DNA of 64,000 nt from Roseicyclus marinus (lineage in GTDB: Bacteria > Pseudomonadota > Alphaproteobacteria > Rhodobacterales > Rhodobacteraceae), in contig NZ_JASJOF010000001.1 in NCBI RefSeq assembly GCF_030163795.1, positions 372,001 to 436,000 on the forward strand, in the 5' to 3' direction. The translations under genes and the position numbers were made by a program. Positions 19,739 to 28,068 of this stretch are shown in pieces. The first letter of the stretch is position 1. Each line of letters opens with the position of its first letter. The notes under the pieces are model-generated. The model had not been told where the DNA came from and ran no database searches. It saw only the letters and a list, made by a program, of their open reading frames with translations.

Positions 19739-21399
19739 TGCACCAACCGCAGGCGGTTGATGGTCTGCGCGATCGAATTGAAGGCTATGCTGATATCCAG
19801 CCCATCCACGTCATAGTAATGCGCGTCCGACGAGGCGCAGGCCCGCATCGCCGACTGCCCACGCGGCGGGGCGTCGAAGGCGATGGTGAAGATCACGATG
19901 CCTTGGTTCTTGGCGGCCTGGCAGATCGCGTTCAGCCGGGCATCGCCGACGATGCCGTTGTCACTGGCGAATTCATCCACGATGTCGTGGAACTCGAACT
20001 GGTTTCTTATTTGGATGACGTGGTTGGCCCGCCAGTGGTTGTCCGACGACCACTGGCCCGCGCGTTTGTTCCATGAATCGGAGTGGAACATCCGGCTCGC
20101 CAGCATGCGGACCGAGATATGCTCCCAGAGGTCGCGGTAATCCAGCTGGACCGCATTGCTGCCGCCGTCTGGATGGTGGCTCCAGTAATCGGCGCTCTCC
20201 TGCCAAAACTGGTTCCAATACGGATAATAAACCGAGAAGCGGCCGGTGTTCGGGTCGCGCCAGAACGGGCTCGGGCCGCTGCGGAACTGGGGACGCAGGT
20301 CATATTGCTGCGTGTTTTCCCCGTCGGTCATCAGCACGATGATCTTGAGTGTTTCGGGGTTGTTGTAGGCAGCCGGGCGTCCATTGAAATCCGCGTGCAC
20401 CATTCCGTTCGTGACCAGCCCGGCAAGCGCCGGACGCGCGGCGGGATCCAGAAGCGCCACCGCCCATCTCATGCCCACGTCGCTTGCCGTCGCGCCTTGG
20501 GGCGACAGCGCGTTGATGGCGCCGTGCAACTGCGCGATGTTGTTGGACCAGGGCAGGATCTGCCCCGACGTGCCTTCCCGGCACACGGGCCAGTCGATCG
20601 GGGCTGAGGCCGTTACGGCATCAAAATGCCCCAGCCGTTGGAGCGGCACGGTTGGATCGATCCCGATGAACGGGTTGGAACCGGAGAAATTGAAATCGGC
20701 ATCGTAGAAGCGCGCGCAGGTCGAATAGGTGTGTTCGTTCGTCAGCGAAAAGACCGAGGCGAGCGTCGGGCCCATGTTGACCGTGAAATCATAGGGGATC
20801 AGTGACACCGAAACGAACTGTTCGCCGGTGGCGTTGTTGTTGGCTTCCATCACGGTCGTGACGAAATCCCGCGCAGCGGGCCGCAAGTCGTTGATGCGGA
20901 AGGTGGGGCTCAGGTTCATCGACCCCGAATTGTCGATCACAAGCGAAACTTCGACGTTACGGACCCGTTCCTCGGCGGCACCCGCTGCGGGCGAGGTCAG
21001 CATCGGCTGGCCGAACAGGTTCATGAACAGCGTCTGCGTTTCCATCTCGGCCCGCGCCTCGACGCGGCGGAAATTGACCCCCTGCTCGACATTCACCCGC
21101 AAGCGATACCCTTCGAACCCTGCGGTCTCGAAATAGTTCTCGACGACTGCCCGGGGGTTCTGGGTTTGGCCAAGGGATGCCGCGGCCAGAACCGCGCGGT
21201 CCAGCGTGTATTGCAATTGAACCCGCTGAGATTCGTAACGCATCACGTCGATGGCGATCCCGCCGATCCCCACCATGAGGACGAAAACCACGGTGGCGAA
21301 CACGGTGGTCGACCCGTCATCACGCGTCCAGAATCGTCGGGCAAGGCCGCTCAGGCCGCGCGGCGACGTCGGGTGGGCTTGGTCTGTGACGCTGTGCAT
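19735..21399 (-). CDS. TadG-like protein with von Willebrand factor A domain
   Basis: A 554-residue protein. One membrane segment at residues about 30-52 (STTVFATVVFVLMVGIGGIAI, the Flp-like TadE/G motif) precedes a large extracytoplasmic region with a VWA domain. The MIDAS signature D-x-S-x-S is visible as VIDNSGSMN near residue 153, and a later VLMTDGEN supplies a further metal-site region. ATG at 21399 (MHSVTDQAHP) was chosen over an upstream in-frame start because it leaves a normal short cytoplasmic N-terminus. It is first gene of the three-gene Tad-like operon. Predicted role: surface adhesion or pilus-associated metal-dependent binding. Confidence 0.82.
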   Translation of the reverse strand: MHSVTDQAHPTSPRGLSGLARRFWTRDDGSTTVFATVVFVLMVGIGGIAIDVMRYESQRVQLQYTLDRAVLAAASLGQTQNPRAVVENYFETAGFEGYRLRVNVEQGVNFRRVEARAEMETQTLFMNLFGQPMLTSPAAGAAEERVRNVEVSLVIDNSGSMNLSPTFRINDLRPAARDFVTTVMEANNNATGEQFVSVSLIPYDFTVNMGPTLASVFSLTNEHTYSTCARFYDADFNFSGSNPFIGIDPTVPLQRLGHFDAVTASAPIDWPVCREGTSGQILPWSNNIAQLHGAINALSPQGATASDVGMRWAVALLDPAARPALAGLVTNGMVHADFNGRPAAYNNPETLKIIVLMTDGENTQQYDLRPQFRSGPSPFWRDPNTGRFSVYYPYWNQFWQESADYWSHHPDGGSNAVQLDYRDLWEHISVRMLASRMFHSDSWNKRAGQWSSDNHWRANHVIQIRNQFEFHDIVDEFASDNGIVGDARLNAICQAAKNQGIVIFTIAFDAPPRGQSAMRACASSDAHYYDVDGLDISIAFNSIAQTINRLRLVQ

Positions 21400-21640
21400 C
21401 CTGCACGCTCCGACAAAACTGCTGATCCTTGCCGCGGGTGGCCCACGGCTCCGACCCTCTGTGTTACCCCCAAGCACGGCGAAAATTGGGCATCTTCTTG
21501 CTGTAAACAGGAAGGTCACCTTCCGGTGTCAGGGGCCGGACCACGCAATGGGTTGAGACGCGTGCCCTCCTGTGCCCTTGTTATGGGCGAGTCGGCGCGG
21601 GCCTGACCGGTCGACCCACCGACAATGGGAGGAGATGCCA

Positions 21641-23074
21641 ATGAACCCGCGCAACGGCGAACCGAGTTTCCGACAATCCGTCGACCTGATGTTCACCCGT
21701 GCCGCGGCGCTGATGGATCTGCCCCCGGGGCTGGAGGAAAAGATCCGGGTCTGCAACTCGACCTATACCGTGCGCTTCGGCGTGCGCCTGCGCGGCGAGA
21801 TCCACACGTTCACCGGCTACCGGTCGGTCCATTCCGAACATACCGAACCGGTCAAGGGCGGCATCCGCTATGCCCTGTCCGTCAACCAAGACGAGGTGGA
21901 GGCGCTGGCCGCGCTGATGACCTACAAATGCGCGCTGGTCGAAGCGCCCTTCGGCGGGTCCAAGGGCGGGCTTTGCATCGATCCCCGCCAATGGGATCAG
22001 GACGAGATCGAAAAGATCACCCGCCGCTTCGCCTATGAACTTATCAAGCGCGACCTCATCCACCCGGCGCAGAACGTGCCCGCCCCCGACATGGGCACGG
22101 GCGAACGCGAGATGGCCATCATTGCCGATCAATATGCACGGATGAACACCACCGATATCAACGCCCGGGCCTGTGTCACCGGCAAGCCGATCCACGCGGG
22201 CGGCATCCAGGGCCGGGTCGAGGCGACAGGCCGCGGCGTGCAATACGCGCTACAGGAATTCTTCCGCCATCCCGAGGATGTGGCCAAGGCGGGCCTCTCC
22301 GGCACGCTCGACGGCAAGCGCGTGATCGTGCAGGGCCTGGGCAACGTCGGCTATCACGCGGCGCTCTTTCTGAGCACCGAAGATGGCTGCCAGGTCACCC
22401 ATGTGATCGAGCACGACGGTGGGCTGTCGAACCCGGACGGGCTCGACATCGTGGCGCTGCGCGACTGGATCGTGACGCACGGCGGCGTCAGGGATTGCCC
22501 CTTGGGCACCTATCATGAAAACGGCGCCAAGCTGCTGGAGGAAGACTGCGACATCCTGATCCCCGCCGCGATGGAAGGCGTGATCAACATGCACAATGCC
22601 GCCGCCATCAAGGCCTCGCTGATCATCGAGGCGGCCAACGGACCTGTGACGGCGGGTGCCGATGAAATCCTGCGCCACAAGGGCACGGTCATCATCCCCG
22701 ATCTTTACGCCAATGCGGGCGGCGTGACGGTCAGCTATTTCGAATGGGTCAAGAACCTGTCCCACATCCGCTTCGGCCGGATGCAGCGCCGTCAGGAAGA
22801 GGCGCGGCACCAGCTTATCGTGGACGAATTGGAACGCATCAGCCGCGACAGTTCTATCAACTGGACGCTGTCGCCCGGCTTCAAGGAGAAATACCTGCGC
22901 GGGGCCGGTGAACTGGAATTGGTCCGCTCGGGCCTCGACGATACGATGCGCGCCGCCTACCAGTCGATGCGCGAGGTCTGGTGGACCCATGACAAGGTGA
23001 CCGACCTGCGCACGGCGGCGTTCCTCGTCAGCATCGACCGGGTGGCGAAAAGCTACACCGCCAAGGGGATCTGA
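21641..23074 (+). CDS. Glutamate dehydrogenase (Glu/Leu/Phe/Val dehydrogenase family)
   Basis: A 477-residue enzyme interconverting glutamate and 2-oxoglutarate plus ammonium. The substrate domain shows KGGIRY and the catalytic-lysine region APFGGSKGGLCIDP near residue 108. The NAD(P) domain has VIVQGLGNVGYHAA near residue 228, and IIEAANGPVT and DLYANAGGVTVSYFEWVKN follow. Length and motifs fit the hexameric animal-like GDH type. ATG at 21641 is preceded by GGGAGGAG with 6-nt spacing; an ATG six bases earlier is too close to that Shine-Dalgarno. Cofactor preference is not decided by what I can see. Confidence 0.92.
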   Translation: MNPRNGEPSFRQSVDLMFTRAAALMDLPPGLEEKIRVCNSTYTVRFGVRLRGEIHTFTGYRSVHSEHTEPVKGGIRYALSVNQDEVEALAALMTYKCALVEAPFGGSKGGLCIDPRQWDQDEIEKITRRFAYELIKRDLIHPAQNVPAPDMGTGEREMAIIADQYARMNTTDINARACVTGKPIHAGGIQGRVEATGRGVQYALQEFFRHPEDVAKAGLSGTLDGKRVIVQGLGNVGYHAALFLSTEDGCQVTHVIEHDGGLSNPDGLDIVALRDWIVTHGGVRDCPLGTYHENGAKLLEEDCDILIPAAMEGVINMHNAAAIKASLIIEAANGPVTAGADEILRHKGTVIIPDLYANAGGVTVSYFEWVKNLSHIRFGRMQRRQEEARHQLIVDELERISRDSSINWTLSPGFKEKYLRGAGELELVRSGLDDTMRAAYQSMREVWWTHDKVTDLRTAAFLVSIDRVAKSYTAKGI

Positions 23075-23080
23075 GGCGGC

Positions 23081-23605
23081 TCAACCGCGGCGGGGCAATT
23101 CGCCCCGCTGTTCGGCGAGGATGATCCGGATCAGGTCGGCCACGGGCTTGGCCTGGCTTCCTGCCGTCGCCCCGCCCACGGCCACGCGCCGCCCCGACCG
23201 GTACCAGAGCGCGGGCGCATAGACCCGTCCCCGTGTCGTCGGTGCCTTCAACCGCACAAGGAACCCGCCCGCAGGCTTGAAGGCAAAGACTGAACGGTCG
23301 ACGCTGTCGACCTCGTCATGGGTGAACAAGATGCGCCCCCCCGCCTCGCGGAGCGAGCTGCGGGTCAATTCCAGCGTCACGCCCGTCGCCATCCAGACCC
23401 GCCATGACAGGTACAGCGCCCCCACGCCCATCACGATGAGAAACAATAACCAACCCGGATCGGCCGGGGGCGTCGCGGCCGCCACATAGACCAGCAACAG
23501 CCCTAAAAGGCCGACGACACCCGTTGTGAACACGCGCCGGATCGGATGCGGGTCGATGGTGGCCAGCACCTCGTTCGGGTCGGGGGTCTTGTCGCGTTTC
23601 GCCAT
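23081..23605 (-). CDS. Hypothetical membrane protein, two TM segments and a PH-like cytosolic domain
   Basis: A 174-residue protein. Two hydrophobic segments at residues about 25-45 and 52-72 (TTGVVGLLGLLLVYVAAA; WLLFLIVMGVGALYLSW) precede a beta-rich domain with VTLELTRSSLREAGGR and FLVRLKAPTTRGRVYAPALWYRSGRR, resembling bacterial PH-like membrane proteins. No catalytic motif is seen. It is convergent with glutamate dehydrogenase, ending 6 bp from it. Confidence 0.7.
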   Translation of the reverse strand: MAKRDKTPDPNEVLATIDPHPIRRVFTTGVVGLLGLLLVYVAAATPPADPGWLLFLIVMGVGALYLSWRVWMATGVTLELTRSSLREAGGRILFTHDEVDSVDRSVFAFKPAGGFLVRLKAPTTRGRVYAPALWYRSGRRVAVGGATAGSQAKPVADLIRIILAEQRGELPRRG

Positions 23606-23785
23606 GTCGCTCCGCCTTGCGCTTTCCCGCCCCTTAGCGTGTCAGCCGGCCCTTGGCGAGGGGTTGGCCGTCCCCCCACCCGCCGCATCCCTGCACCGTT
23701 GCACAGGATCGGTGTGGCCGCCCGCATTGCGCGCCTTCCTGCGCCTGCTACATCTGCACCATCACGCCATTGAAGGGATGATGCC

Positions 23786-24697
23786 ATGTCGATCCGCCCC
23801 GTTCTCGAAACCCGCAAGGCCCGTCCGACGATGGAGGGCGCAGGCGTCCACCTGCACCGCGCCTTCGGTTTTCAGGATCCCTCCGAACTGGATCCGTTCC
23901 TGCTTTTCGACGATTTCCGCAACGACCACCCCGATTTCTACCGCGATGGCTTTCCATGGCACCCGCATCGGGGGATCGAGACCATCACCTATGTGCTGGC
24001 GGGAACGGTCGAACATGCCGACAGCCTTGGCAACCGCGGGCGTCTGGGCGCGGGATCGGTGCAATGGATGACCGCCGGATCGGGCATCTTGCATCAGGAA
24101 ATGCCGCTCGGAAACAAGCACGGGCAGATGCACGGCTTCCAGCTTTGGGGCAACCTGCCCGGCAGCCAGAAGATGACCGCGCCGCGCTACCAAGACATCC
24201 AGGGTGCCGAAATCCCCGAGGTGACGGATGACGACGGCACCCATGTGCGCGTGATCACCGGCGAATTCTGGGGCAAGCGTGGCCCGGTCGACGGCATTGC
24301 CGCCGATCCGCAATACCTCGACGTGACCGTGCCCGCCGGCCTCCGCAAGACGTTCCGCATCGACACCTATCGCCGCGCCTTCGCGTATGTCTTCGAAGGA
24401 GCAGGGTCCTTTTCCGATGCCTCCCGCCCCCAGGGCGTCCTGCTCGAAAAGGAGGTCCGGGGCCGCGAGGTGAACATCCGCGATATGTCGGGCGACCGCA
24501 CGCTCGTCCGCTTCGGCTCAGGGGACGAGGTGACGGTTCAGGCCGGGCCGCAAGGGGTGCGGTTCCTTTTGATCTCGGGCGCGCCCATCGAGGAGCCGGT
24601 TGCATGGCACGGCCCGATCGTGATGAACACACAGGCCGAAATCCAGCAAGCGATGCGCGATCTCAGGAACGGGACCTTCATCAAGCCCGCGCATTGA
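23786..24697 (+). CDS. Pirin family protein
   Basis: A 303-residue bicupin. The N-terminal cupin carries the metal ligands in WHPHRGIETITYVLAG, VEHADSLGN and SGILHQEMP (residues about 55-110), matching the His/His/His/Glu set of pirins. The second cupin covers residues about 180-290. Bacterial pirins range from quercetinase-like dioxygenases to metabolic regulators, so the substrate is unknown. The gene stands alone; its neighbours on both sides are on the opposite strand. Confidence 0.9.
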   Translation: MSIRPVLETRKARPTMEGAGVHLHRAFGFQDPSELDPFLLFDDFRNDHPDFYRDGFPWHPHRGIETITYVLAGTVEHADSLGNRGRLGAGSVQWMTAGSGILHQEMPLGNKHGQMHGFQLWGNLPGSQKMTAPRYQDIQGAEIPEVTDDDGTHVRVITGEFWGKRGPVDGIAADPQYLDVTVPAGLRKTFRIDTYRRAFAYVFEGAGSFSDASRPQGVLLEKEVRGREVNIRDMSGDRTLVRFGSGDEVTVQAGPQGVRFLLISGAPIEEPVAWHGPIVMNTQAEIQQAMRDLRNGTFIKPAH

Positions 24698-24706
24698 GCG
24701 GGTGGG

Positions 24707-25078
24707 TCACACGCCCCCCTGCCAATGCAGGAGCGCGAGGCCCGCACCGATCAGCAGCGCCAGTTTGAACCCGATTTCCGCCATCAGGAACGCCCGGTCG
24801 CGCGCAGCGCGGGCGCCGGGTTCGTAGCGGGAAAGGCCTGCCCGCAGACGCCCCGCCGCTTGCCGGATCAAGGCGGGATCTGTGCGCGCCGCAAGCGTGG
24901 GATGGACCAGCCGTGCCTCCAAAGCGGCCAGATCGCGCGCCGCCGCGCGCGCCTCGGCCGGCATCAGGCGACCGGCGCGGCGCACCGCATGGCCAAGGCT
25001 CTTGCCCCGCACGTTCAGACGCTGGGAGATTTCATCCCGCAATTCCGCGTGCAGCGTCGCAAGTGCACGTTCGTCCAT
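24707..25078 (-). CDS. Hypothetical protein with C-terminal membrane segment
   Basis: A 123-residue alpha-helical protein rich in Ala, Arg and Glu, ending in one hydrophobic segment (FLMAEIGFKLALLIGAGLALLHW, residues about 95-118), so it is probably tail-anchored in the inner membrane. ATG at 25078 (MDERALATLHAEL) was chosen; the open frame extends further upstream through sequence without coding character. It is convergent with the pirin gene (9 bp apart). No family recognised. Confidence 0.6.
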   Translation of the reverse strand: MDERALATLHAELRDEISQRLNVRGKSLGHAVRRAGRLMPAEARAAARDLAALEARLVHPTLAARTDPALIRQAAGRLRAGLSRYEPGARAARDRAFLMAEIGFKLALLIGAGLALLHWQGGV

Positions 25079-25191
25079 GGAATCGGCCCCCCGGCTGTCA
25101 TGACCCTCAGACCCTAGTCGACAGCGGCCGGATCGCTCAACCCTCCGGATTTCTCTGGCCACGGACCCGCGCCTTGCCCTATCCCTGCGCC

Positions 25192-25956
25192 ATGCTGCGC
25201 ACACTGACCGAGGGCCTTGATACCGCCCACCCGCCCATTCTGATCGCCCATGGTCTCTTCGGCTCTGCCCGGAACTGGGGCGTGATCGCCAAGCGCCTCT
25301 CCGACACGCGGCGGGTGATCATGGTCGACATGCGCAACCATGGCGAAAGCCCGTGGACCGACAGCCACGCCTACCCCGATCTGGCCGAAGATCTGGCCGA
25401 AGTGATCGCGGCCAATGGCGGGCAGGCGGATGTGCTGGGCCATTCCATGGGCGGCAAGGCGGCCATGGCCTTGAGTTTGTTGCAGTCTTCGGCGGTGCGC
25501 CGGTTGATCGTGGCCGATATCGCGCCGGTCGCTTATGGCCACACGCAGCAGCATCTGATCGATGCGATGCGGGCGATCGACCTGTCCCGGGTCGAGACGC
25601 GGGGGGATGCGGACCGGCAATTGGCCGTGCATGTGCAGACGGCGGGGGTGCGCGCGTTCTTGCTGCAATCTCTTGATGTCAAAGCGAAAAAATGGCGCTT
25701 GAACCTGGATGTCTTGGAACGGTTCATGCCCGAGATTCTCGGCTGGCCCGACCTGCCCGGGGCCTATGACGGGCCTGCGCTGTTCTTGTCGGGCGCAGAG
25801 TCCGACTACGTGAAGCCCGAGCATCGTCCGACGATCAAGACGCTTTTTCCAAGCGCGAAATTCGCCAAGATCCCCGGCGCGGGCCACTGGCTTCATGCCG
25901 ACCGCCCGCGCGAATTCGAAGCCACGATCCGCGCGTTTTTCGGGGCCGGGGACTAA
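25192..25956 (+). CDS. Alpha/beta hydrolase, YbfF-like esterase
   Basis: A 254-residue alpha/beta hydrolase. The oxyanion-hole motif is IAHGLFGSARNWG near residue 18, MRNHGES follows, the nucleophile elbow is LGHSMGGKAA near residue 81 and the catalytic histidine is in GAGHWLHAD near residue 230. These match E. coli YbfF, an esterase active on short acyl esters and acyl-CoA thioesters. ATG at 25192 gives the typical N-terminus; sequence upstream in the same frame is antisense of the preceding gene. Confidence 0.85.
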   Translation: MLRTLTEGLDTAHPPILIAHGLFGSARNWGVIAKRLSDTRRVIMVDMRNHGESPWTDSHAYPDLAEDLAEVIAANGGQADVLGHSMGGKAAMALSLLQSSAVRRLIVADIAPVAYGHTQQHLIDAMRAIDLSRVETRGDADRQLAVHVQTAGVRAFLLQSLDVKAKKWRLNLDVLERFMPEILGWPDLPGAYDGPALFLSGAESDYVKPEHRPTIKTLFPSAKFAKIPGAGHWLHADRPREFEATIRAFFGAGD

Positions 25957-26096
25957 CAGCGGGCCGGTAGGGACGCAGTAGGTTTCACGTAGGGTTCCTG
26001 TCGTGAAGTCGTAGGTACAAGTGCGGGGCTGGGCCGCACGGGTCGGGCCGCACCCGTTTACTTCGGTTTAATCCTGTTTCGGACAGGCTGGTCCCG
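25957..26096 (+). promoter_or_regulatory. RAYT leader with hairpins and several GTAG words
   Basis: This 140-bp gap contains GTAG at several positions between 25967 and 26014, an inverted repeat TTCACG/CGTGAA around 25984-26006, and a GTGCGG/CCGCAC hairpin at 26021-26039. REP-associated transposase genes are commonly flanked by REP or degenerate REP copies, so these may be decayed foot-plus-stem units. None is a clean REP like those at 7572 or 26452. Confidence 0.35.
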
Positions 26097-26810
26097 ATGT
26101 CGGAGTATCGCCGCCCGCCCGTGACCGGGGCACTCGTGTTCTTCACCGTCACGCTCGCCGCGCGGGGCGGGGATGTGTTGGTGCGCGAGGTGGATCTGTT
26201 GCGGGAGGCGGTGCGGGTGACGCGAGCCGAGCGGCCTTTTGGCATCGAGGCATTTGTGGTTCTGCCCGATCATATCCACGCGGTGTGGCAGATGCCGCCG
26301 GGGGACCGGGCGTACGGCGTGCGATGGGGCGCGATCAAGGCGCGGTTCACCCGCGCGGTGCGGGAAAAATACGGGTCGGATGAATCGGGATGTAGGGTGG
26401 GGTTTTACCCCACCGATGGCGCGCGGGACGGGCCGGGGTATGGGCCGGTATGTAGGCCGGGCTTCAGCCCGGCACCACCCGCACCACCGCCATACACATA
26501 CCCCACCGATCTCCCCGTCGTTCGGTCGGGCAGATATGCCGGGCTGAAGCCCGGCCTACGGCGTGAGAAACGCGAACAGGCCGTGTGGCAACGCCGGTTC
26601 TGGGAACACCACATCCGCGACGAGGCCGATTACTGGGCGCATGTGCGGTATTGTTGGATGAACCCAGTGAAACACGGCTTCGTCGCGCGGCCGGAGGATT
26701 GGCCGTTTTCCTCGATCCATCGGGATGGGCGGTATGTGCCGGGGATGGATTTGTGGTTGTGGGGTGGAACTCCAACCTGCGGGTTGTCACTAAATTTATG
26801 CTTGCATTAA
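26097..26810 (+). CDS. REP-associated tyrosine transposase (RAYT, Y1 transposase) with REP sequences inside the gene
   Basis: A 237-residue HUH single-strand transposase of the TnpA-REP type. The HUH motif is VVLPDHIHAVWQMP near residue 57, and the conserved C-terminal part is WQRRFWEHHIRDEADYWAHVRYCWMNPVKHGFV, which holds the candidate catalytic tyrosine. Between residues about 99 and 154 lies an insert absent from ordinary RAYTs: it is encoded by three GTAG-footed palindromes (26392-26559), read in frame as CRVGFYPT, CRPGFSPA and YAGLKPGLR. The last residues (TPTCGLSLNLCLH) run into the repeat cluster before the P63C gene and look non-native. Whether the protein is still active is open. Confidence 0.9.
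   Translation: MSEYRRPPVTGALVFFTVTLAARGGDVLVREVDLLREAVRVTRAERPFGIEAFVVLPDHIHAVWQMPPGDRAYGVRWGAIKARFTRAVREKYGSDESGCRVGFYPTDGARDGPGYGPVCRPGFSPAPPAPPPYTYPTDLPVVRSGRYAGLKPGLRREKREQAVWQRRFWEHHIRDEADYWAHVRYCWMNPVKHGFVARPEDWPFSSIHRDGRYVPGMDLWLWGGTPTCGLSLNLCLH
26392..26414 (+). repeat. REP-like palindrome, solo copy inside the RAYT gene
   Basis: GTAG foot 26392-26395, arm GGTGGGG, loop TTTTA, arm CCCCACC. Same architecture as the copies at 7572 and 7620, with one arm base changed and a different loop. In the RAYT frame it is read CRVGFYPT, so the TAG of the foot is not used as a stop. Confidence 0.85.
26452..26559. repeat. REPIN-like inverted pair, 108 bp, inside the RAYT gene
   Basis: Left REP 26452-26473 (GTAG, GCCGGGC, TTCA, GCCCGGC) in plus orientation; right REP 26538-26559 is its exact inverse in minus orientation. 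The pair spans 108 bp, a multiple of three with no stop in the RAYT frame. The total length equals that of the pair at 7620-7727, although the arms and spacer differ in sequence. Confidence 0.88.
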
Positions 26811-26834
26811 TTTGGATGCAAGCACATGCTTGCA
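26799..26834 (+). promoter_or_regulatory. Operator-like cluster of three TGCTTGCA words before the P63C gene
   Basis: TGCTTGCAT (26799-26807) and its inverse ATGCAAGCA (26816-26824) form a perfect 9-bp inverted repeat with an 8-nt AT-rich spacer, and a third TGCTTGCA follows at 26827-26834. The cluster starts inside the last RAYT codons and ends 31 bp before the P63C start. This spacing is what a repressor operator would show; the binding protein is unknown. Confidence 0.5.
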
Positions 26835-26865
26835 CCAAGAAAGTGCAAGAAGGATGCTGTGTATC

Positions 26866-27855
26866 ATGATGGACGGTCATCATTCAAAAGGCGGGCGATC
26901 TCGAGCAGAGAACCTTTCCCCGGAACGCCGGGCAGAGATCGCTCGAAAAGCTGCAGCAGCGCGATGGGGAAATCTTCGAGAGGCGATTGGGCACGAAGGG
27001 TCACTTACAATCGGGGGTGCTGAACTTGCCTGCTATGTGTTGGACGATGAAACAAGGGTGCTCTCTCGGGCAAGTTTTGTTCGGGCTATAGGGCGCACTG
27101 GAAAGGTAAAGGGTGGCAGGAAGTTCGATGATGAATTCCAAACACCTGTATTCCTCTCAGCGGAGAATTTGCGAACTTTCTTTCCTTCAGACTTAGTAGA
27201 GAATGCAAAGCCAATTCTCTTTACCCACAACGGCATGGAGATGATCGGGTACCGGGCTGAGTTGCTTCCGGATGTCTGTGATATCTTTGCGGATGCTGAA
27301 CGTGCTGGCGTACTGCGAGCCAACCAAATGCACATCGCAGAAGCCTGCAGGATCCTCAGCCGTGGCCTCACGCGTGTCGGGATTATTGGGCTTGTAGATG
27401 AAGCAACCGGCTACCAGAAGTTTCGAGCTGCCAATGCTCTTGCGCAGGTCCTTGAGAAATTCATCGCGAAAGAACTTCAACCGTGGATGAAGACATTTCC
27501 CGAAGAATTCTATGAGGAGCTTTTTCGCCTTCGTGGGATCAACAACTACGGCGAAACGGTGAAGCGTCCGCAATACTTTGGACATCTGACAAACGATATT
27601 GTCTACAGTCGATTAGCACCGGGAGTTAAGGAGGAACTAGGGAGAACGACCCCAAAGCTTCCATCTGGCCGACGCAAGCATCAGATGCACAGGAAGCTGA
27701 CACCTGACCTTGGGCACCCGAAGCTCCGTGAGCATTTGGCATCTGTAACCACGATTATGAAACTAAGCGATGACTACAGTGATTTCGTCAGAAAGCTGGA
27801 TCGGGTTCATCCACGGTTTGGAGATACTATTCCGATGGATTTTGGCGGACAATAA
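26866..27855 (+). CDS. P63C domain-containing protein
   Basis: A 329-residue protein ending in a P63C domain: residues about 200-325 contain KFIAKELQPWMKTFPEEFYEELFRLRG and GHLTNDIVYSRLAPGVKEEL, the hallmark of that family, followed by a KHQMHRKLTPDLGHPKLREHL stretch. The N-terminal half has a basic SPERRAEIARKAAAARW helix and a central region resembling phage-type regulatory proteins. P63C proteins have no settled function and are often phage- or island-borne. Start ATG 26866 has AAGAAGGA 11 bp upstream. Lower GC and different codon use from both neighbours mark it as acquired. Confidence 0.85.
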   Translation: MMDGHHSKGGRSRAENLSPERRAEIARKAAAARWGNLREAIGHEGSLTIGGAELACYVLDDETRVLSRASFVRAIGRTGKVKGGRKFDDEFQTPVFLSAENLRTFFPSDLVENAKPILFTHNGMEMIGYRAELLPDVCDIFADAERAGVLRANQMHIAEACRILSRGLTRVGIIGLVDEATGYQKFRAANALAQVLEKFIAKELQPWMKTFPEEFYEELFRLRGINNYGETVKRPQYFGHLTNDIVYSRLAPGVKEELGRTTPKLPSGRRKHQMHRKLTPDLGHPKLREHLASVTTIMKLSDDYSDFVRKLDRVHPRFGDTIPMDFGGQ

Positions 27856-27995
27856 AGCCCCCTAGCTTACCAATAGCCAGTGCTACTTTGCTGGCACAGT
27901 GGGCGTACGCGTAGCACAAATCCCTCGCCTCTTTAGCGCATTGGTGAACGCTGATTTCGCCGCCAGCGCCCAGCTTTCCACCGAGTGGGCCCGCA

Positions 27996-28015
27996 GACTT
28001 TTGCAGGCAAAAGTC
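27996..28015. repeat. Inverted repeat GACTTTTGC/GCAAAAGTC
   Basis: Perfect 9-bp arms with a 2-nt centre between the P63C gene and lepA. It could be a terminator stem for either gene; there is no clean T-run outside the stem. The rest of the 210-bp gap has further imperfect hairpins (for example GTGCTAC 27880-27886 with GTAGCAC 27911-27917) and no supportable gene. Confidence 0.45.
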
Positions 28016-28030
28016 GCTTTCGCCCACCGT

Positions 28031-28068
28031 TAACACCCATGGTCAGCACATGCTGACCATGGGTGTTA
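28031..28068 (-). terminator. 38-bp inverted repeat starting at the lepA stop codon
   Basis: Two perfect 18-bp arms with a 2-nt centre. On the lepA strand the hairpin begins with the TAA stop itself, so the stem forms immediately at the end of translation. There is no U-tract after it, so it may act as a Rho-assisted terminator or 3' stabiliser rather than a classic intrinsic terminator. Confidence 0.55.

Noticed and set aside
27827-28036. 69-codon minus-strand frame between the P63C gene and lepA
   Set aside because: Overlaps the P63C 3' end and inverted repeats; no family resemblance or ribosome site.
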